Shown here one piece after another: positions 1-11,000 of a stretch of 64,000 nt of DNA. Both the position numbers and the translations under genes were made by a program. The notes beneath the pieces are model-generated. The model was given only the letters and a program-made list of their open reading frames with translations. It was not told the DNA's origin and searched no databases. Each line of letters starts with the position of its first letter. Position 1 is the stretch's first letter. Where the stretch lies: positions 281,686,850 through 281,750,849 of the forward strand of contig CM022303.1 in the NCBI GenBank assembly GCA_011799875.1, in the 5' to 3' direction. This stretch comes from Thinopyrum elongatum. Its lineage: Eukaryota; Streptophyta; Magnoliopsida; Poales; Poaceae.

Positions 1-322
1 GGCGCTCTCCTCCTCCTCCTCTTCCCCATCTTGGGCAGATGAGGCGGCAGTGTCCCCGGACTTGGGTGTCCGGACGACCTCTTCGGTGGAGGCCCTCTCT
101 AACCTCTGGTAAATCCTTCTTCTTCTTCCCCTTCTTTTCTAGTACCTTGTAAGGTGCGGCGACCAGCAGCTCCTCCAGTTGGGCCGACCGAGGCCCTTCG
201 GGTAGAGGAGCCAGGCTGCTAATCTTCTCGGACTTCTCGAGCCAGCCCTGTAAAGACCACAAACTGATGTTTAGACTGGATTTTGTGCAGTACGACCTCC
301 TAAATATGTATCGGAAAATGTG

Positions 323-1201
323 TCAATTACCTTCTTCGGCTGGTTTTGCGGCGTCGAGGCAGATGTCTTCATTCTCGGCCGGCCAGACCTCCTGGGACTT
401 AAACAGCTGACCCCACACCTTGTCGTGAGTTGTCCCGAAGAGGTACTGCATGGTGGCCGGGTCGTCAGACTTGTAAGCCCACATTGGATTGGCTCTTAGC
501 TGGCAAGGAAGGAGCCAGTGCCTGAGCATTATCTGGACCATATTGGTCAGCTTGGCGCTGGTCTCCATCACGCTGATGACGCGCTTCTGCAACATCTTCA
601 CCTCACCGGCGGACCCCCAGTTAGGACCCTTCTTGGTCCACAAGGTCAATCTCGTTGGGGGGCCGAATCTGAATTCGGGAGCAGCCATCCAGGCCACATC
701 CCTTGGTTCTGTGATGTAGAACCACTCCTTCTGCCACACCTTGACGGTGTCAATAAACCGACCCTCTGGCCATTGGACTCGGGTCAGCTTACTAATCATG
801 GCTCCATCGCAGTCAGCCTGGGCGCAGCTTACCACCTTTGGCTTGACATTGAACACATTTAGCCACAGGCCGAAGTGCGGCTGGACTCGCAGGAGGGCCT
901 CGCAGACGATGATGAAGGCCGAAATGTGGAGGAGGGAGTTGGGGGCTAGATCATGGAAATCTAGCCCGTAGAAGAACATCAACCCCCTCACGAAGGGTTG
1001 CAGGGGAAATCCTAGCCCCCGGATAAAATGGTGAAGGAATACTACCGTCTCGCCCGACCTGGGCGTGGGGATAATTTGGCCCTCCTCAGGGGCCCGATGG
1101 GCGATGTCGGCCGATAAGTAGCCGACCCGCTTCAACTCCATGATGTCGTCAGTGGTGACGACGGAGATGTCCCACTTGCCATTTGTGCCAGATCCGGCCA
1201 T
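323..1201 (-). CDS. Antisense ORF of Tat-type retrotransposon (Transposase_28-like)
   Basis: A 292-residue open frame on the minus strand beginning with ATG at 1201. Its core (about residues 48-120, with PRSGETVVFLHHFIRGLGFP and VRGLMFFYGLDFHDLAPNS) resembles the plant domain catalogued as 'putative gypsy type transposon' (Transposase_28, PF04195), recognised from memory. The frame ends in a likely splice donor (GAAGAAG|GTAATTGA). A second open block with splice-like borders lies at about 247-146 and reads GWLEKSEKISSLAPLPEG. Joining the two at the obvious sites does not keep phase (one base off), so either another site is used or the copy is damaged. Function is unknown; it is the extra ORF of the element, not a transposase in any demonstrated sense. 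Confidence 0.7.
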   Translation of the reverse strand: MAGSGTNGKWDISVVTTDDIMELKRVGYLSADIAHRAPEEGQIIPTPRSGETVVFLHHFIRGLGFPLQPFVRGLMFFYGLDFHDLAPNSLLHISAFIIVCEALLRVQPHFGLWLNVFNVKPKVVSCAQADCDGAMISKLTRVQWPEGRFIDTVKVWQKEWFYITEPRDVAWMAAPEFRFGPPTRLTLWTKKGPNWGSAGEVKMLQKRVISVMETSAKLTNMVQIMLRHWLLPCQLRANPMWAYKSDDPATMQYLFGTTHDKVWGQLFKSQEVWPAENEDICLDAAKPAEEGN

Positions 1202-1768
1202 GGCTGAGGTTAGAGAGGAGCTGGAAGGGATTCACCGTGGAGTAGTAAGGGCGCTGGAGCTCTGGAGATTGGAAAGGCGAACAACGGGAGGTGGAAGAAG
1301 GCGTGACATGTTAACTGTAGCTTTTCCCTTCTTTATAGGCCGCAGTGGAGCCAAGGGTTCCCCTTTTCACGCCCTGGGCTTCTCCACTTCCCGATATGCT
1401 CGTGACGTTATGCGCGGGTGGGGGAATCGAAATCATTGATCATATCCCCTAAAAAATGGGGCACGATCTCTTCCTTGATGAGACGTGCCAATGGAGGGGT
1501 GGCCTCAAGCCGCACATCAAGAACTGCCAGCCGTTTGACATTATGAACGGCCGCGACCCTTCATGAAAAGTTGTCAGACAAGGGAACTATTCACACTTGG
1601 GCATTTTGGCCTTTGAGGCTAAGTAAAGTGGATGCTTCAGATTCCGGACACCACTCAACTCCGACCACGCACAGGACAAGACGAAGAACTTGCCTCGCAA
1701 GCCAAAGACCATGAGGTGTGCGGAGGCTGAACACAAGCCCTGGCATTAGAGGCTAGTTCGGGGGCTAC

Positions 1769-2213
1769 TGAGGGAGTCCTGGATTATGGGGTCCTTGGGA
1801 CGTCAGCCTATTGCATATGGGTTAGACTGATAGGCCACTATGAGGCCAAGCTGGAGTGCGGGTCCGTGGACTGGATAGGAGATCTTCGGAGTCATGGTGT
1901 GACCTCCAAGTCAAGATTAGGCGTGATCTTTCCTTCTTTGTAACTGATCAGCTGTAACCCTAGCCTTACTGGTGTCCATATAAACCAGGGGGTTTTAGTT
2001 TTTAGGGCTAGAGGAACATCCATTACCCCATCAACCTAGGGTTTAGCTCGCCTGATCTCGAGGTAGATCGACTCTGTAACCATATCATACATCAAATACA
2101 ATCAAGCAAGACGTAGGGTTTTACCTCTTCGAGAGGGCCCGAACCTGGGTAAATACCGTGTTCATCGTCCCTTGTTCCCCATCAATCCTAGATCCGCCGG
2201 TTTTGACACGACA
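1769..2213 (+). repeat. 3' LTR of the Tat-lineage element
   Basis: Starts TGAGGGAGTCC right after a G-rich tract and ends in GACACGACA (2213), or possibly at TTTTGACA (2208). It contains a TATA-like CCATATAAACC near 1976-1986. Length is about 445 bp. The partner LTR is outside the window, so the ends come from the TG...CA rule and similarity to remembered Triticeae LTRs. Confidence 0.7.
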
Positions 2214-2411
2214 CCTATCTTTTAATTTTCACCTTTTACTTTTATGCAAGAGTCAATAAGTGTTCATTCTTATTTCAACCTCAATTATTCTTTAGTTAAC
2301 AAGTGTCATGTGGTGGGGAAAGATCCAGGCATATATGGCCATTCAAATATATTTGATCATGAATTATTATTGTTGACAATTATCTCTATGATAAATGAGT
2401 TGGGAGGCGAA
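2214..2411. other. AT-rich old retroelement LTR-like remnant
   Basis: AT-rich and non-coding. Phrases such as gtggggaaagatccaggc and gttgacaattatctctatg look like pieces of Sabrina/WHAM-type Triticeae LTRs. The similarity seems to stop near gttgggaggcgaaac (about 2411). No target duplication could be defined. Confidence 0.35.
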
Positions 2412-2694
2412 ACATATATGGCCACTTGCACCGGATGCCCGCCGTGCCGTTCGCATGGGTCACGTCGTTCGCCTTGTCCGTGGCCCGCTCGATGCCAACG
2501 CGCTGGTCACTAGGCTCGACTGCCTCCTTGGCCCAGGTGTCCACCTGGGCGCAGTAGAGGAACATGGCCGTCGCATCCTCGAGCTGGTGATCTCCGATGA
2601 AATAGCCAACTTGGAGCTCGAGATCGCGCTCCAGATGTACCGCGAGCATGTCGACCGCTTGGACGAACGCCTGCACGAGTTCAGGCAGAGCTAA
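2395..2694 (+). CDS. Coding-like fragment, probably a terminal exon, unknown
   Basis: A 99-codon open frame. From about 2420 to the TAA at 2692-2694 codon use is strongly GC3-biased, typical of grass coding exons, and the C-terminus is charged and helical (MYREHVDRLDERLHEFRQS). The first ~8 codons lie in the AT-rich remnant, so the listed ATG is probably not real and the true start is likely a splice acceptor or a breakpoint near 2412-2420. The opposite-strand frame over the same bases is treated as a shadow. No family recognised. From 2695 to 3074 I see only AT-rich sequence without a gene. Confidence 0.4.
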   Translation: MSWEAKHIWPLAPDARRAVRMGHVVRLVRGPLDANALVTRLDCLLGPGVHLGAVEEHGRRILELVISDEIANLELEIALQMYREHVDRLDERLHEFRQS

Positions 2695-3074
2695 GAGCTA
2701 CCGTAGGCAAGGGTTGCTGGTCATGGTCTCATGGACGAGTTTTATTTTGTTGAGTCGTTTCGACATGGATCGCTATGTATTCACAGCAATCATAATATTG
2801 CTCTGTTTATTGCTCTGTTTCAATGTGTGTACTCTGTTTTCCGTTCTTATATGTTCCGTTTCACTGTGTGTGTGTATATGCTTTCCATTCTGTATATGTG
2901 GATGATAACAGCTAGATACAAATTAGTGTACGGAAATAGATAGAAAATGGAATTCATAATATATATTAATTGTTCATTAGTTCATCACAGAATATATATA
3001 ATATCATCACATATACGTAATGATACTTAACTACTAGGTACAATGCACAAAATTGAAAACGAACAATACTAAAA

Positions 3075-3686
3075 CTAATCATCCCTCCTATGGGCAGTAT
3101 TCCGGCAGCCCCTCGCCAGCAGCTCCCTGGTGCACGGCGTCTTCCCAGCGCGGAGGCAGTACTCCGCCTCCTCCGCCTCACAGCGCTTGACGTACTGATC
3201 TGCCTCTTGCTGGCGGACAAGCGCGAACGATCTTGCCATTTCATTGGGCGCCAACCGGAGCTCCTCGTCGGTGGCACACTGGAGCTTATCGGCCCACCTC
3301 CACGCAGAGATGAGGCGCCTAGCACCTTTGACCTTCCTTGCGAAGTACCCGTCTTCGTACACCTCCTCCGCACGACGACAAGCCCGCCCCCAAAGCTCCA
3401 CCGCCTCCTTTTTCCAGGCGGCATCACGGGCTTCACAGGCCACCTGGTACCTGGCTTCCTCCTCCGCCATCTCCTTCTTGAACGCCACTTGCCTGGCTTT
3501 CTCAGCCGGCGGCAGCGACTTCCACAGACAAAGATTGTACTGGCCCCAAAACCAATCCAAAGTTGGGGGGTCCGGCGCAACCTCGTCCGGTGGCGCGTAG
3601 GGGTCCTCCTCGTCGCTCCTCTTCAACTGAGCATCCTCGGGGGGTGGCGCCTCCTCGTCGGCGCGTGGGCAGATCGGCGGCACCAT
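3075..3686 (-). CDS. Unknown protein, charged, helix-rich, 203 aa
   Basis: Open frame from ATG (3686-3684) to a stop at 3075-3077. The bases upstream on the minus strand are a CT-rich leader (ctctctctctct about 3700-3712), typical of a plant 5' UTR, supporting this start. The protein begins with an acidic proline-rich stretch (residues 1-45), then a W-rich segment (TLDWFWGQYNLCLWKSL) and a long Glu/Ala/Arg-rich, probably coiled-coil region (residues 60-190). No transmembrane segment or enzymatic motif is apparent. It is divergently oriented to the gene-like ORF at 7128-7865, with the satellite array between. I do not recognise the family. It is either cargo of the CACTA region or a hypothetical gene trapped among TEs. 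A long ORF on the opposite strand is regarded as a shadow. Confidence 0.55.
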   Translation of the reverse strand: MVPPICPRADEEAPPPEDAQLKRSDEEDPYAPPDEVAPDPPTLDWFWGQYNLCLWKSLPPAEKARQVAFKKEMAEEEARYQVACEARDAAWKKEAVELWGRACRRAEEVYEDGYFARKVKGARRLISAWRWADKLQCATDEELRLAPNEMARSFALVRQQEADQYVKRCEAEEAEYCLRAGKTPCTRELLARGCRNTAHRRDD

Positions 3687-3839
3687 GGAAGATATTTGAG
3701 AGAGAGAGAGGGCGAGCGAGGGGAGGATGTAGATGATAATGCAGGCAGGACGATATGAGGAAGGTAGTACTTATTGGCGGCCAGAATCTAGATCGACGGG
3801 AACAGTACACACGCCGGTCGCCGGAATTTACGAGTACTG

Positions 3840-4044
3840 TAGTTCAAATTACACATGATTCCCGCAGCAAAATTCGTGTGTGAACTTAATAGCTGACGGT
3901 TTCCAATACACAACCGTGTCTGATTAATAACCCGCGCCACTCACCTTCCAAACCTCGAGGCGCGAAATAGAGTGCCAATCATGTGGGGTCTGGTTGTCTT
4001 GCCAGATCTTTACATTTTCTTTTTTGAACACCTGATATTTACAT
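3840..4044. other. CACTA-subterminal-like sequence between gene and satellite
   Basis: Contains ttcgtgtgtgaac and an acggtttccaat/cacaaccgtgtc pair, similar in style to the motifs near the right CACTA end (27120-27600). No gene. Confidence 0.35.
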
Positions 4045-6880
4045 CGTATGATCATTTTTTAATTTTTTTGGAATTTAAATGCCATGGCACTCCATGCATG
4101 TGTCCAAGCCGTGACACCAATATGTTTGAAAATTCATTCCAATTTACTGCACATGGAATTAACTCGCACACAAGTACACAAATATGATTTTTCAAACCGT
4201 TATGGTTAGCCGCTGCATGTAGATGTAGTTCAAATTTGGATTACGGTCATTAAATGGATAGGAACTCACTTAAATGTCTTAAAAAGGTCAAATGACCCAT
4301 GAAATTTTCCAAATTTTTACATGACAGTTGTATTAGTGCATGTTAACTGTAGAAAATTTTTGAAGCCCATAAGAGGAAGCTATCATCGATTCGTCATCAA
4401 ACATGCATTGCTCCCTCTCGAAAGCACGAGCCTTCTAGTGAGTTGCTCCGGTTTGTGAGGGGTGTTTGTCCAAACTTTCGTCAAACAAGCCAATTTTTTT
4501 ACCACATCATCTTGGTGGCATGACATTACGTCAAGCAAGGTTTCATGTGTTTCTGACCATTTTTTATTCTTTTGGAATTTAAATGGCATGGCACTCCATG
4601 CATGTGTCCAAGCCGTGACACCAATATGTTTGAAAATTCCTTGCAATTTACTGCACATGAAATTAACTCGCACACAAGTACACAAAAATATGATTTTTCA
4701 AACCGTTATGGTTAGCCGTTGCATGTAGATGTAGTTCAAATTAGAATTATGGTCATTAAATGGCTACAAAATCACTTAAATGTCTTAAAAAGGTCAAATG
4801 ACCCCTAGAATTTTCCAATTTTTCACATGACAGTTGTATTAGTGCATGTTAAATGTAGAAAAAAATTGTAGGCCATGAGAGGAAGCTATCTCCCGTTCGT
4901 CATCAAACATGCATTGTTCCCTCTCAGAACCACGAGCCTTCTAGTGAGTTGCTCCGGTTTGTGAGGGGTGTGTGTCCAAACTTTCTTCAAACATGCCAAA
5001 AAATTTATCACATCATCTTGGTGGCATGACATTACATCAAGCAAGGTTTCATGTGTTTCTGATCATTTTTTAATTTTTTGGAATTTAAATGGCATGGCAC
5101 TCCATGCATGTGTCCAGGCCGTGACACCAATATGTTTGAAAAATCCTTCCAATTTACTGCACATGGAATTAACTCGCACACAAGTACAAAAATATGATTT
5201 TTCAAACTGTTATGGTTAGCCGTTGCATGTAGATGTAGTTCAAATTTGAATAATGGTCATTAAATGGCTAGAAAATCACTTAAATGTCTTAAAAATGTCA
5301 AATGACCCCTAGAATTTTCCAATTTTTCACATGACAGTTGTATTACCATCCTAAAAGGTATGATGACATATAGGTTAAATGTAGAAAAAATTTGAAGGCC
5401 GTAAGAGGAAGCTATCTCCCGTTCGTCATCAAACATGCATTGTTCCCTCTCGGAACCACGAGCCTTCTAGTGAGTTGCTCCGGTTTGTGAGGGTGTGTGT
5501 CCAAACTTTCGTCAAACATGCCAAATTTTTTACCACATCATCTTGGTGGCATGGCATTACATCAAGCAAGGCTTCATGTGTTTCTAATCATTTTTTATTT
5601 TTTTAGAATTTAAATGCCATGGCACTCCATGCATGTGTGTCCAGGCCGTGACACCAATATGTTTGAAAAATCCTTCCAATTTACTGCACATGGAATTAAC
5701 TCGCACACAAGTACACAAATATGATTTTTCAAACCATTATGGTTAGCCGTTGCATGTAGATGTAGTTCAAATTTGAATTACGGTCAGTAAATGGCTAGAA
5801 AATCACTTAAATGTCTTTAAAAGGTCAAATGACCCCTAGAATTTTCCAATTTTTCACATGACAGTTGTATTAGTGCATGTTAAATGTAGAAAAACTTTGA
5901 AGGCCGTAAGAGGAAACTATCTCCCGTTCATCATCAAACATGCATTGTTCCCTCTCGGAACCACGAGCCTTCTAGTGAGTTGCTCCGGTTTGTGAGGGGT
6001 GTGTGTCCAAACTTTCGTCAAACATGCCAAATTTTTTACCACATCATCTTGGTGGCATGACATTACATCAAGCAAGATTTCATGTGTTTCTGATCATTTT
6101 TTAATTTTTTTTGGAATTTAAATGCCATGGCACTCCATGCATGTGTCCAAGCCGTGACACCAATATGTTTGAAAATTCCTTCCAATTTACTGCACATGGA
6201 ATTAACTCGTATACAAGTACACAAATATGATTTTTCAAACTGTTATGGTTAGCCATTACATGTAGATGTAGTTCAGATTTGAATTACGGTCATTAAATGG
6301 CTAGAAAATCACTTAAATGTCTTAAAAAGGTCAAATGACCCCTAGAATTTTCCAAATTTTCACATGACAGTTGTATTAGTGCATGTTAAATGTAAAAAAA
6401 TTGAAGGCCGTAAGAGGAAGCTATCTCCCGTTCGTCATCAAACATGCATTGTTCCCTCTCGGAACCACGAGCCTTCTAGTGAGTTGCTCCGGTTTGTGAG
6501 GGTGTGTGTCCAAACTTTCGTCAAACATGCCAAAAAATTTACCACATCATCTTGGTGGCATGACATTACATCAAGCAAGGTTTCATGTGTTTCTGATCAT
6601 TTTTTTATTTTTTGGAATTTAAATGTCATGGAACTCCATGCATGTGTCCAGGCCGTGACACCAATATATTTGAAAATTCATTCCAAATTACTGCACATGG
6701 AATTAACTCACACACAAGTACACAAATATGATTTTTCAAACCGTTATGGTTAGCCGTTGCATGTAGTTGTAGTTGAAATTTGAATTACGGTCATTAAATG
6801 GCTAAAAAATCACTTAAAATGTCTTAAAAGGTCAAATGACCGCTGAAATTTTACAATTTTTGACATGACAGTTGTATTAG
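4045..6880. repeat. Tandem satellite array, ~505-bp unit, about 5.6 copies
   Basis: The same long unit repeats head to tail. Taking the phrase GTGACACCAATATGTTTG as phase mark, copies start at 4111, 4616, 5121, 5648, 6154 and 6655, giving periods of 505, 505, 527, 506 and 501 bp. The 527-bp unit owes its length to replaced sequence around 5344-5374 (accatcctaaaagg...). Units are AT-rich and look highly similar by eye. Short ORFs inside recur with the unit and carry no coding signal. It differs from the short (~120 or ~340-380 bp) Triticeae satellites I remember; a relation to ~500-570-bp Triticeae satellites is possible but untested. Confidence 0.95.
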
Positions 6881-7127
6881 TACTACAAATTTTCTCGTAC
6901 ATTTAAAACACCATCCGTTGCGACTTTACTCCAAATTCGCCTTTCAAAGCTAATAAAAAATATCAACAACATCACACACAATTTTTTTGTAGGAACCATT
7001 TGCGATGAAAATTTGTGGGTCTATTTAAGCCTTCCTCCTTAAGCTTCGCTGGCTCGTCTGCTCCAGTGCCGGCAACCCCCGAATCCACGAATCCCGATCC
7101 CCATTCCCGCAACCCCTTCTTGCAAAG
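6881..7127 (+). promoter_or_regulatory. Probable promoter/5' UTR of the 7128 gene remnant
   Basis: After the satellite ends, a TATA-like CTATTTAAG lies at 7021-7029, about 100 bp before the ATG at 7128. A C-rich leader follows (ggcaacccccgaatccacg...), a usual layout for a small grass gene. Position-based inference only. Confidence 0.4.
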
Positions 7128-7865
7128 ATGACACCGTGGAAACGCTTCGTGAGGACCCATATGATGGTTGCGTACTCCCCGAGCGCCGCCGCCTGCGCCG
7201 AGAGCGCCGCCGCCTACGCCGAGAATGCCGCCGCATCCGCATTGAGCGTGCCCGCATCTGCCGAGAGGGCGTCTGCGGCAGCCGACAAGGCAGCTGCAGC
7301 AGCCGAGATGGCTGCAGCAGCTACTGCGACGGTGGCTGCCAATGCCTAGAGCGCTCGAGCTGCCGTCCGTGTCGCCAATGTCGCCCTGGCCCGGGTCGAG
7401 GCCATCCACGCCAAGATCAAGGACGCACACGCCAAGATATTCTAGGCCACCTCGGAATCCAGCATGCAACCCACGTCCGAAAAGGCGGCGGTGGCCATGG
7501 AGCACCTGCTTCCTCATGAGATCGCCGAGAGGGAGCTAGATATGCAGGAGGCAGTGGAGATCGAGGAGCGCCGGGAGGAGGAGTTGCGCGTTGCCGAGGT
7601 CGAGGTAGAGAAGAGTCTGTCCATCGAGGAATCGGCGGTGGGGTACCAATGCGAGCTCTGGCGCAGCCACTACTACGAGTACTACAACCTTGAGGGTGGC
7701 ACCGAGGACGAGGACGTGGTCGACTTCAGCAGGTGGGACGCGGAGTCCACCAACGGCGGCATGTCGCCAGGACAAGTCATCGACATCTCATCTCACACCA
7801 GCGATGCATACGCCGGCGCGGCGGCGGCTTTGTTAAAATTATGCGTACTTAGGCTTTGTTTTTAA
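7128..7865 (+). pseudogene. Unknown alanine-rich/acidic gene broken by two TAG codons
   Basis: One reading frame of 245 codons plus stop runs from ATG 7128 to TAA 7863-7865, interrupted only by TAG at 7347-7349 and TAG at 7443-7445; there is no frameshift. The N-terminal third is nearly all Ala-Glu-Ser heptad-like repeats (AAACAESAAAYAENAAASA), the middle is helical and Glu/Arg-rich (AVEIEERREEELRVAEVEVE), and the end has aromatic and acidic stretches (HYYEYYNLEGGTEDEDVVDF). Both stops are one C-to-T change from CAG (Gln), common decay in methylated plant DNA. GC3 bias continues across both stops, so this was one gene. Its length, acidity and lack of known motifs are like the divergent 3075-3686 gene, but no homology between them is visible. 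Function unknown. Confidence 0.6.
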
Positions 7866-8075
7866 TGCTGGTCTTTTGTTAGAGCAATGTTCAGGTCAAC
7901 TGGCTCTATTTGATTACTAAAATTGCTCGATTCAGTAAGTGTGGTCTGTGTGCTGTACGCTCTTTTGTGTGCCCAAATTAGCAAGCGATGTTAAATTATG
8001 CAATGACGTGGATGAGGACAGTACCCAGGGAAATTTCCACCAAAATTTGAATTATCAAACTCATCCCATGCGCGT
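7866..8075 (+). other. 3' flank of the gene remnant, interrupted by element F
   Basis: AT-rich, no ORF. It continues on the far side of element F at 22168, after the AAAGC target duplication. Confidence 0.5.
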
Positions 8076-8080
8076 AAAGC
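8076..8080. repeat. Target-site duplication of element F (left copy AAAGC)
   Basis: AAAGC immediately precedes the left LTR and recurs at 22163-22167 right after the other LTR: a perfect 5-bp duplication of LTR-retrotransposon type. Confidence 0.85.
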
Positions 8081-11000
8081 TATGGCGCCCCCGACTCAAT
8101 CGTGCACTAATCATACACGCAAACATGCACGATCAAGCACACGGACTCACGGGAAGATATCACAACACAACTCTAACACAAATAAATGGAGATCCACAAT
8201 ATTACAGACCAGGGATCACGAGGATCCGAATACATAAGTCAGTCATACAAATATTATCTGGGTACAGACATAGTTAGACAAGGTTTTGCCTTAAGAAGGC
8301 TAGCACAAACAATGACTCTATATCGAAAGGCGAAGGCCTCCTGCCTGGGAGCCTCCGAACCTACTCCTGGTCGGCTGGCTCGATCCAGTAGTATGTGCCG
8401 TCTGGACCCTCCTGGTAGTAAGCTCCTGCGGGGACATCTGGCTCCGGGGCTCCATCGTCTGATGTATCATCAAAGTGGGGTATGGGGAAAAAGAAGTAAC
8501 AATGCAACCGTGAGTACTCATCCGAAGTACTCAGCAAGCAAGGATCTACACTACATATGGAACATTATCAAAGGGGAAAGGTTGTATATGTGGACTGGGC
8601 TGCAGAAATGCCAGAATAGAGAGAAGGCCTAGTCCTATCGAAGACTAGCATCTTCAAACATCTTCATGAGCCACCATCTTGCGGCAATAGAAGAGAGTAG
8701 AATAGCATTTTATTAAGCAAACATGTTGAAGCAAAGCCTAGAGATCCTTCCTCGACTCCCTGCGAGAAAGCGATCCCGAAGCTTCAATTAAGTAACAAGT
8801 ATCCAGTTCAAGTAGTAGATCGGGATACACAAATTGAGCGTCCTTTACCGTAGGACCGGCTATCGATAGATTATTCTTCCCTGCAGGGGTGCACTACTGT
8901 TACCCAACACACTCGATCACCTCTGGCCGGACACACTTGCTGGGTAATGCCCGGCCTCGGGAGATCAACACGAAGCAGCGCCCTACCTAGGCTCAACAGA
9001 GAGGTCAGCACGCCGGACTAACCTATGCACCCAGAGGTCTTAGGCCATCGCCCTGGGCACCCTGCGCGTTGCGAGACTGGCCGGGGAGCAGGCGCGACAC
9101 TGAACTCGTCAGTGAAGTATCCAGCCCAACCCCAACAATCAGCCCGCACGGTGAACTGTGACGCCTGATGAGCTTTTGGGACAAACGTACGACGTAGAGG
9201 GCCCCATAACCATTATCCCGCGTGGTGGTAGTGCATAAAGGGCACGATGACCCACTCAGATCAAACACCCAAATCCAATAGGCTCATTTAGTAACACGCG
9301 AAGACAATCAGAGTCTCTGAAGCTCCGCCACAATATCACACTCGAGTGCCCTTCCGGCACACCCGGCATCATAGATCCCCTGCGGGTACCCATCAGGGTC
9401 AACCCACCTGTAACAAAGGTCAAAGTAACCGTGTGGTCATAACATCAAGGGGGAAACCCCGAGGAATCACCCTCGATGGATTCCACTCGACGAAATCATC
9501 AGGGTGAACGTATGAGGCATCACCCTCGAGGTTCACACTAAGGGTTTGCACGACAGAGTCGTATCGGAAGTGGAGAAGGAGGAATCACCCTCGATGACCA
9601 TGACCGAACAGCTACACTGCAGAGTATTCATCAGGAGTGTGTTACGAGGTATCACCCTCAGCACTCGATAGTAACTATGCAGAGTCGTACAACTAAGGGG
9701 GGTGAGGTGATGTGTCGGTCTCTGGTCGTCGATCATGTTGATCGAGTAGTCGATGATCAAGCAGGGGCAACAAGGGTAAGGTGGTGGGGGTCACTGATGG
9801 TTCACTACCAACCTATACTAAGCAGTTTAACATAGGCAGGTAAGGTAACAATGAACAGGTTACAAAAGCAGGCTATGCTTCAGAATAGGAGCAAACATTA
9901 ATAGTAGCAAAATCTAATGCAAGCAGGAGAAATGGAATGCGCGATATCTGGATGCTCAAGGGGGGGCTTGCCTGGTTGCTCTGGCAAGAAAGAGGGGTCG
10001 TCAACGGGCTGCTCGTCTGTAGCATAGTCGTACCCAGCTGCAACAGCGTCAGTCTCGGCGTCTATCGAGAGAGAAGGAGGGGGAGAGAAACAGTAAATTC
10101 ACGGCAAAAATGCAAACAATATGTATGACATGCCTAAATGCTATGCAGAGGTGTTCTACTGCCTAACTAAATGAGTTAGTCAATTTAGGAATTTATTCGA
10201 ATTTATTTAATTAAAGTTGGGCACTATTCATTTATTGAAATTGGTCTAAAAGTTCCATGTTCATCTAGCCAGAGGCATCTGACAGGAATACGGAGGGCGT
10301 ATTCAGATTCGTATCGAAATTCTGAGCAACTTTCATATATAAATTATTTTCATCGGAGTTACGGATTATTTTATATGATTTTCTAAAGTTTTAATCATTT
10401 TCTGAATTTATTTAATCCATTTAATCCAACATTACCCAGAATAGTGTATGATGACGCAAGCATGGCATCAGAGTGATGTCAGCAGGTCAACAGGGGCTGA
10501 CCGGAGTCAAACCTGACAGGTGGGTCCAGTGGGACCCACATGTCAGCCTCTGGTTAGTTTAAACAGAGTTAATTTAACTAAATAGGATTGATTAGTGTGT
10601 GGGGCCTACTGTCAGTGAGTGTTTAGTAATCTAATTAACTAACTAATTACCTATTTATTTTAAACAGTTTATTGGAGTGGGGCCCGCATGTCATAGACAC
10701 AGGGGCGGCCACGTCAGCGCTGACCGAGGTCAACGGGGCCCAGTGGGGCCCGTGGTCAGTGGCACGGGGCAGGGCCCGCGGTGCCAAGTGGCAGCCACGT
10801 CGGCATCGGCCACCGGAGTGCGCCGGCGAGCCCGAGCGCGGCGTCGAGCTCTGGCGAGCTCAGGATTTGGCAAGGGTGCACCGTTTCGGGCGATTCTTCT
10901 TGCGTTCGAAAGCTGAGCCCGAGCCGCATCGATCTGTGCTAATGGCCGGAGCTGGGGTGGTCAGAAACGAGCGGCACGACCACATCGGCGGCGACGACGT

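Larger units (their letters stand above)
1..2213 (+). mobile_element. 3' part of a Tat-lineage Gypsy LTR retrotransposon
   Basis: Read on the plus strand, this is the end of an LTR retrotransposon: internal sequence, a G-rich polypurine tract (ggttcgggggctac region, about 1753-1768), then an LTR starting TGAGGGAGTCC at 1769. The internal part holds a long ORF on the opposite strand (323-1201). Antisense ORFs between pol and the 3' LTR are known from the Tat/RIRE2/Grande lineage of plant Gypsy elements, which is why I assign it there. gag-pol and the 5' LTR would lie left of the window. The exact Triticeae family name is not claimed. Confidence 0.7.

Noticed and set aside
2386..2676. 96-codon minus-strand ORF
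   Set aside because: Antisense of the better-biased plus-strand coding fragment. Orientation is not certain, but the plus frame has the more grass-like codon use.
3090..3758. 222-codon plus-strand ORF
   Set aside because: Overlaps the minus-strand gene 3075-3686. The minus frame has a sensible CT-rich leader and plausible protein composition; the plus frame is read as a GC-rich shadow.
4045..6880. Claim that the satellite marks a centromere or subtelomere
   Set aside because: Only about 5.6 copies inside TE DNA. Nothing in the sequence indicates chromosome position, and similarity to named satellites could not be tested.
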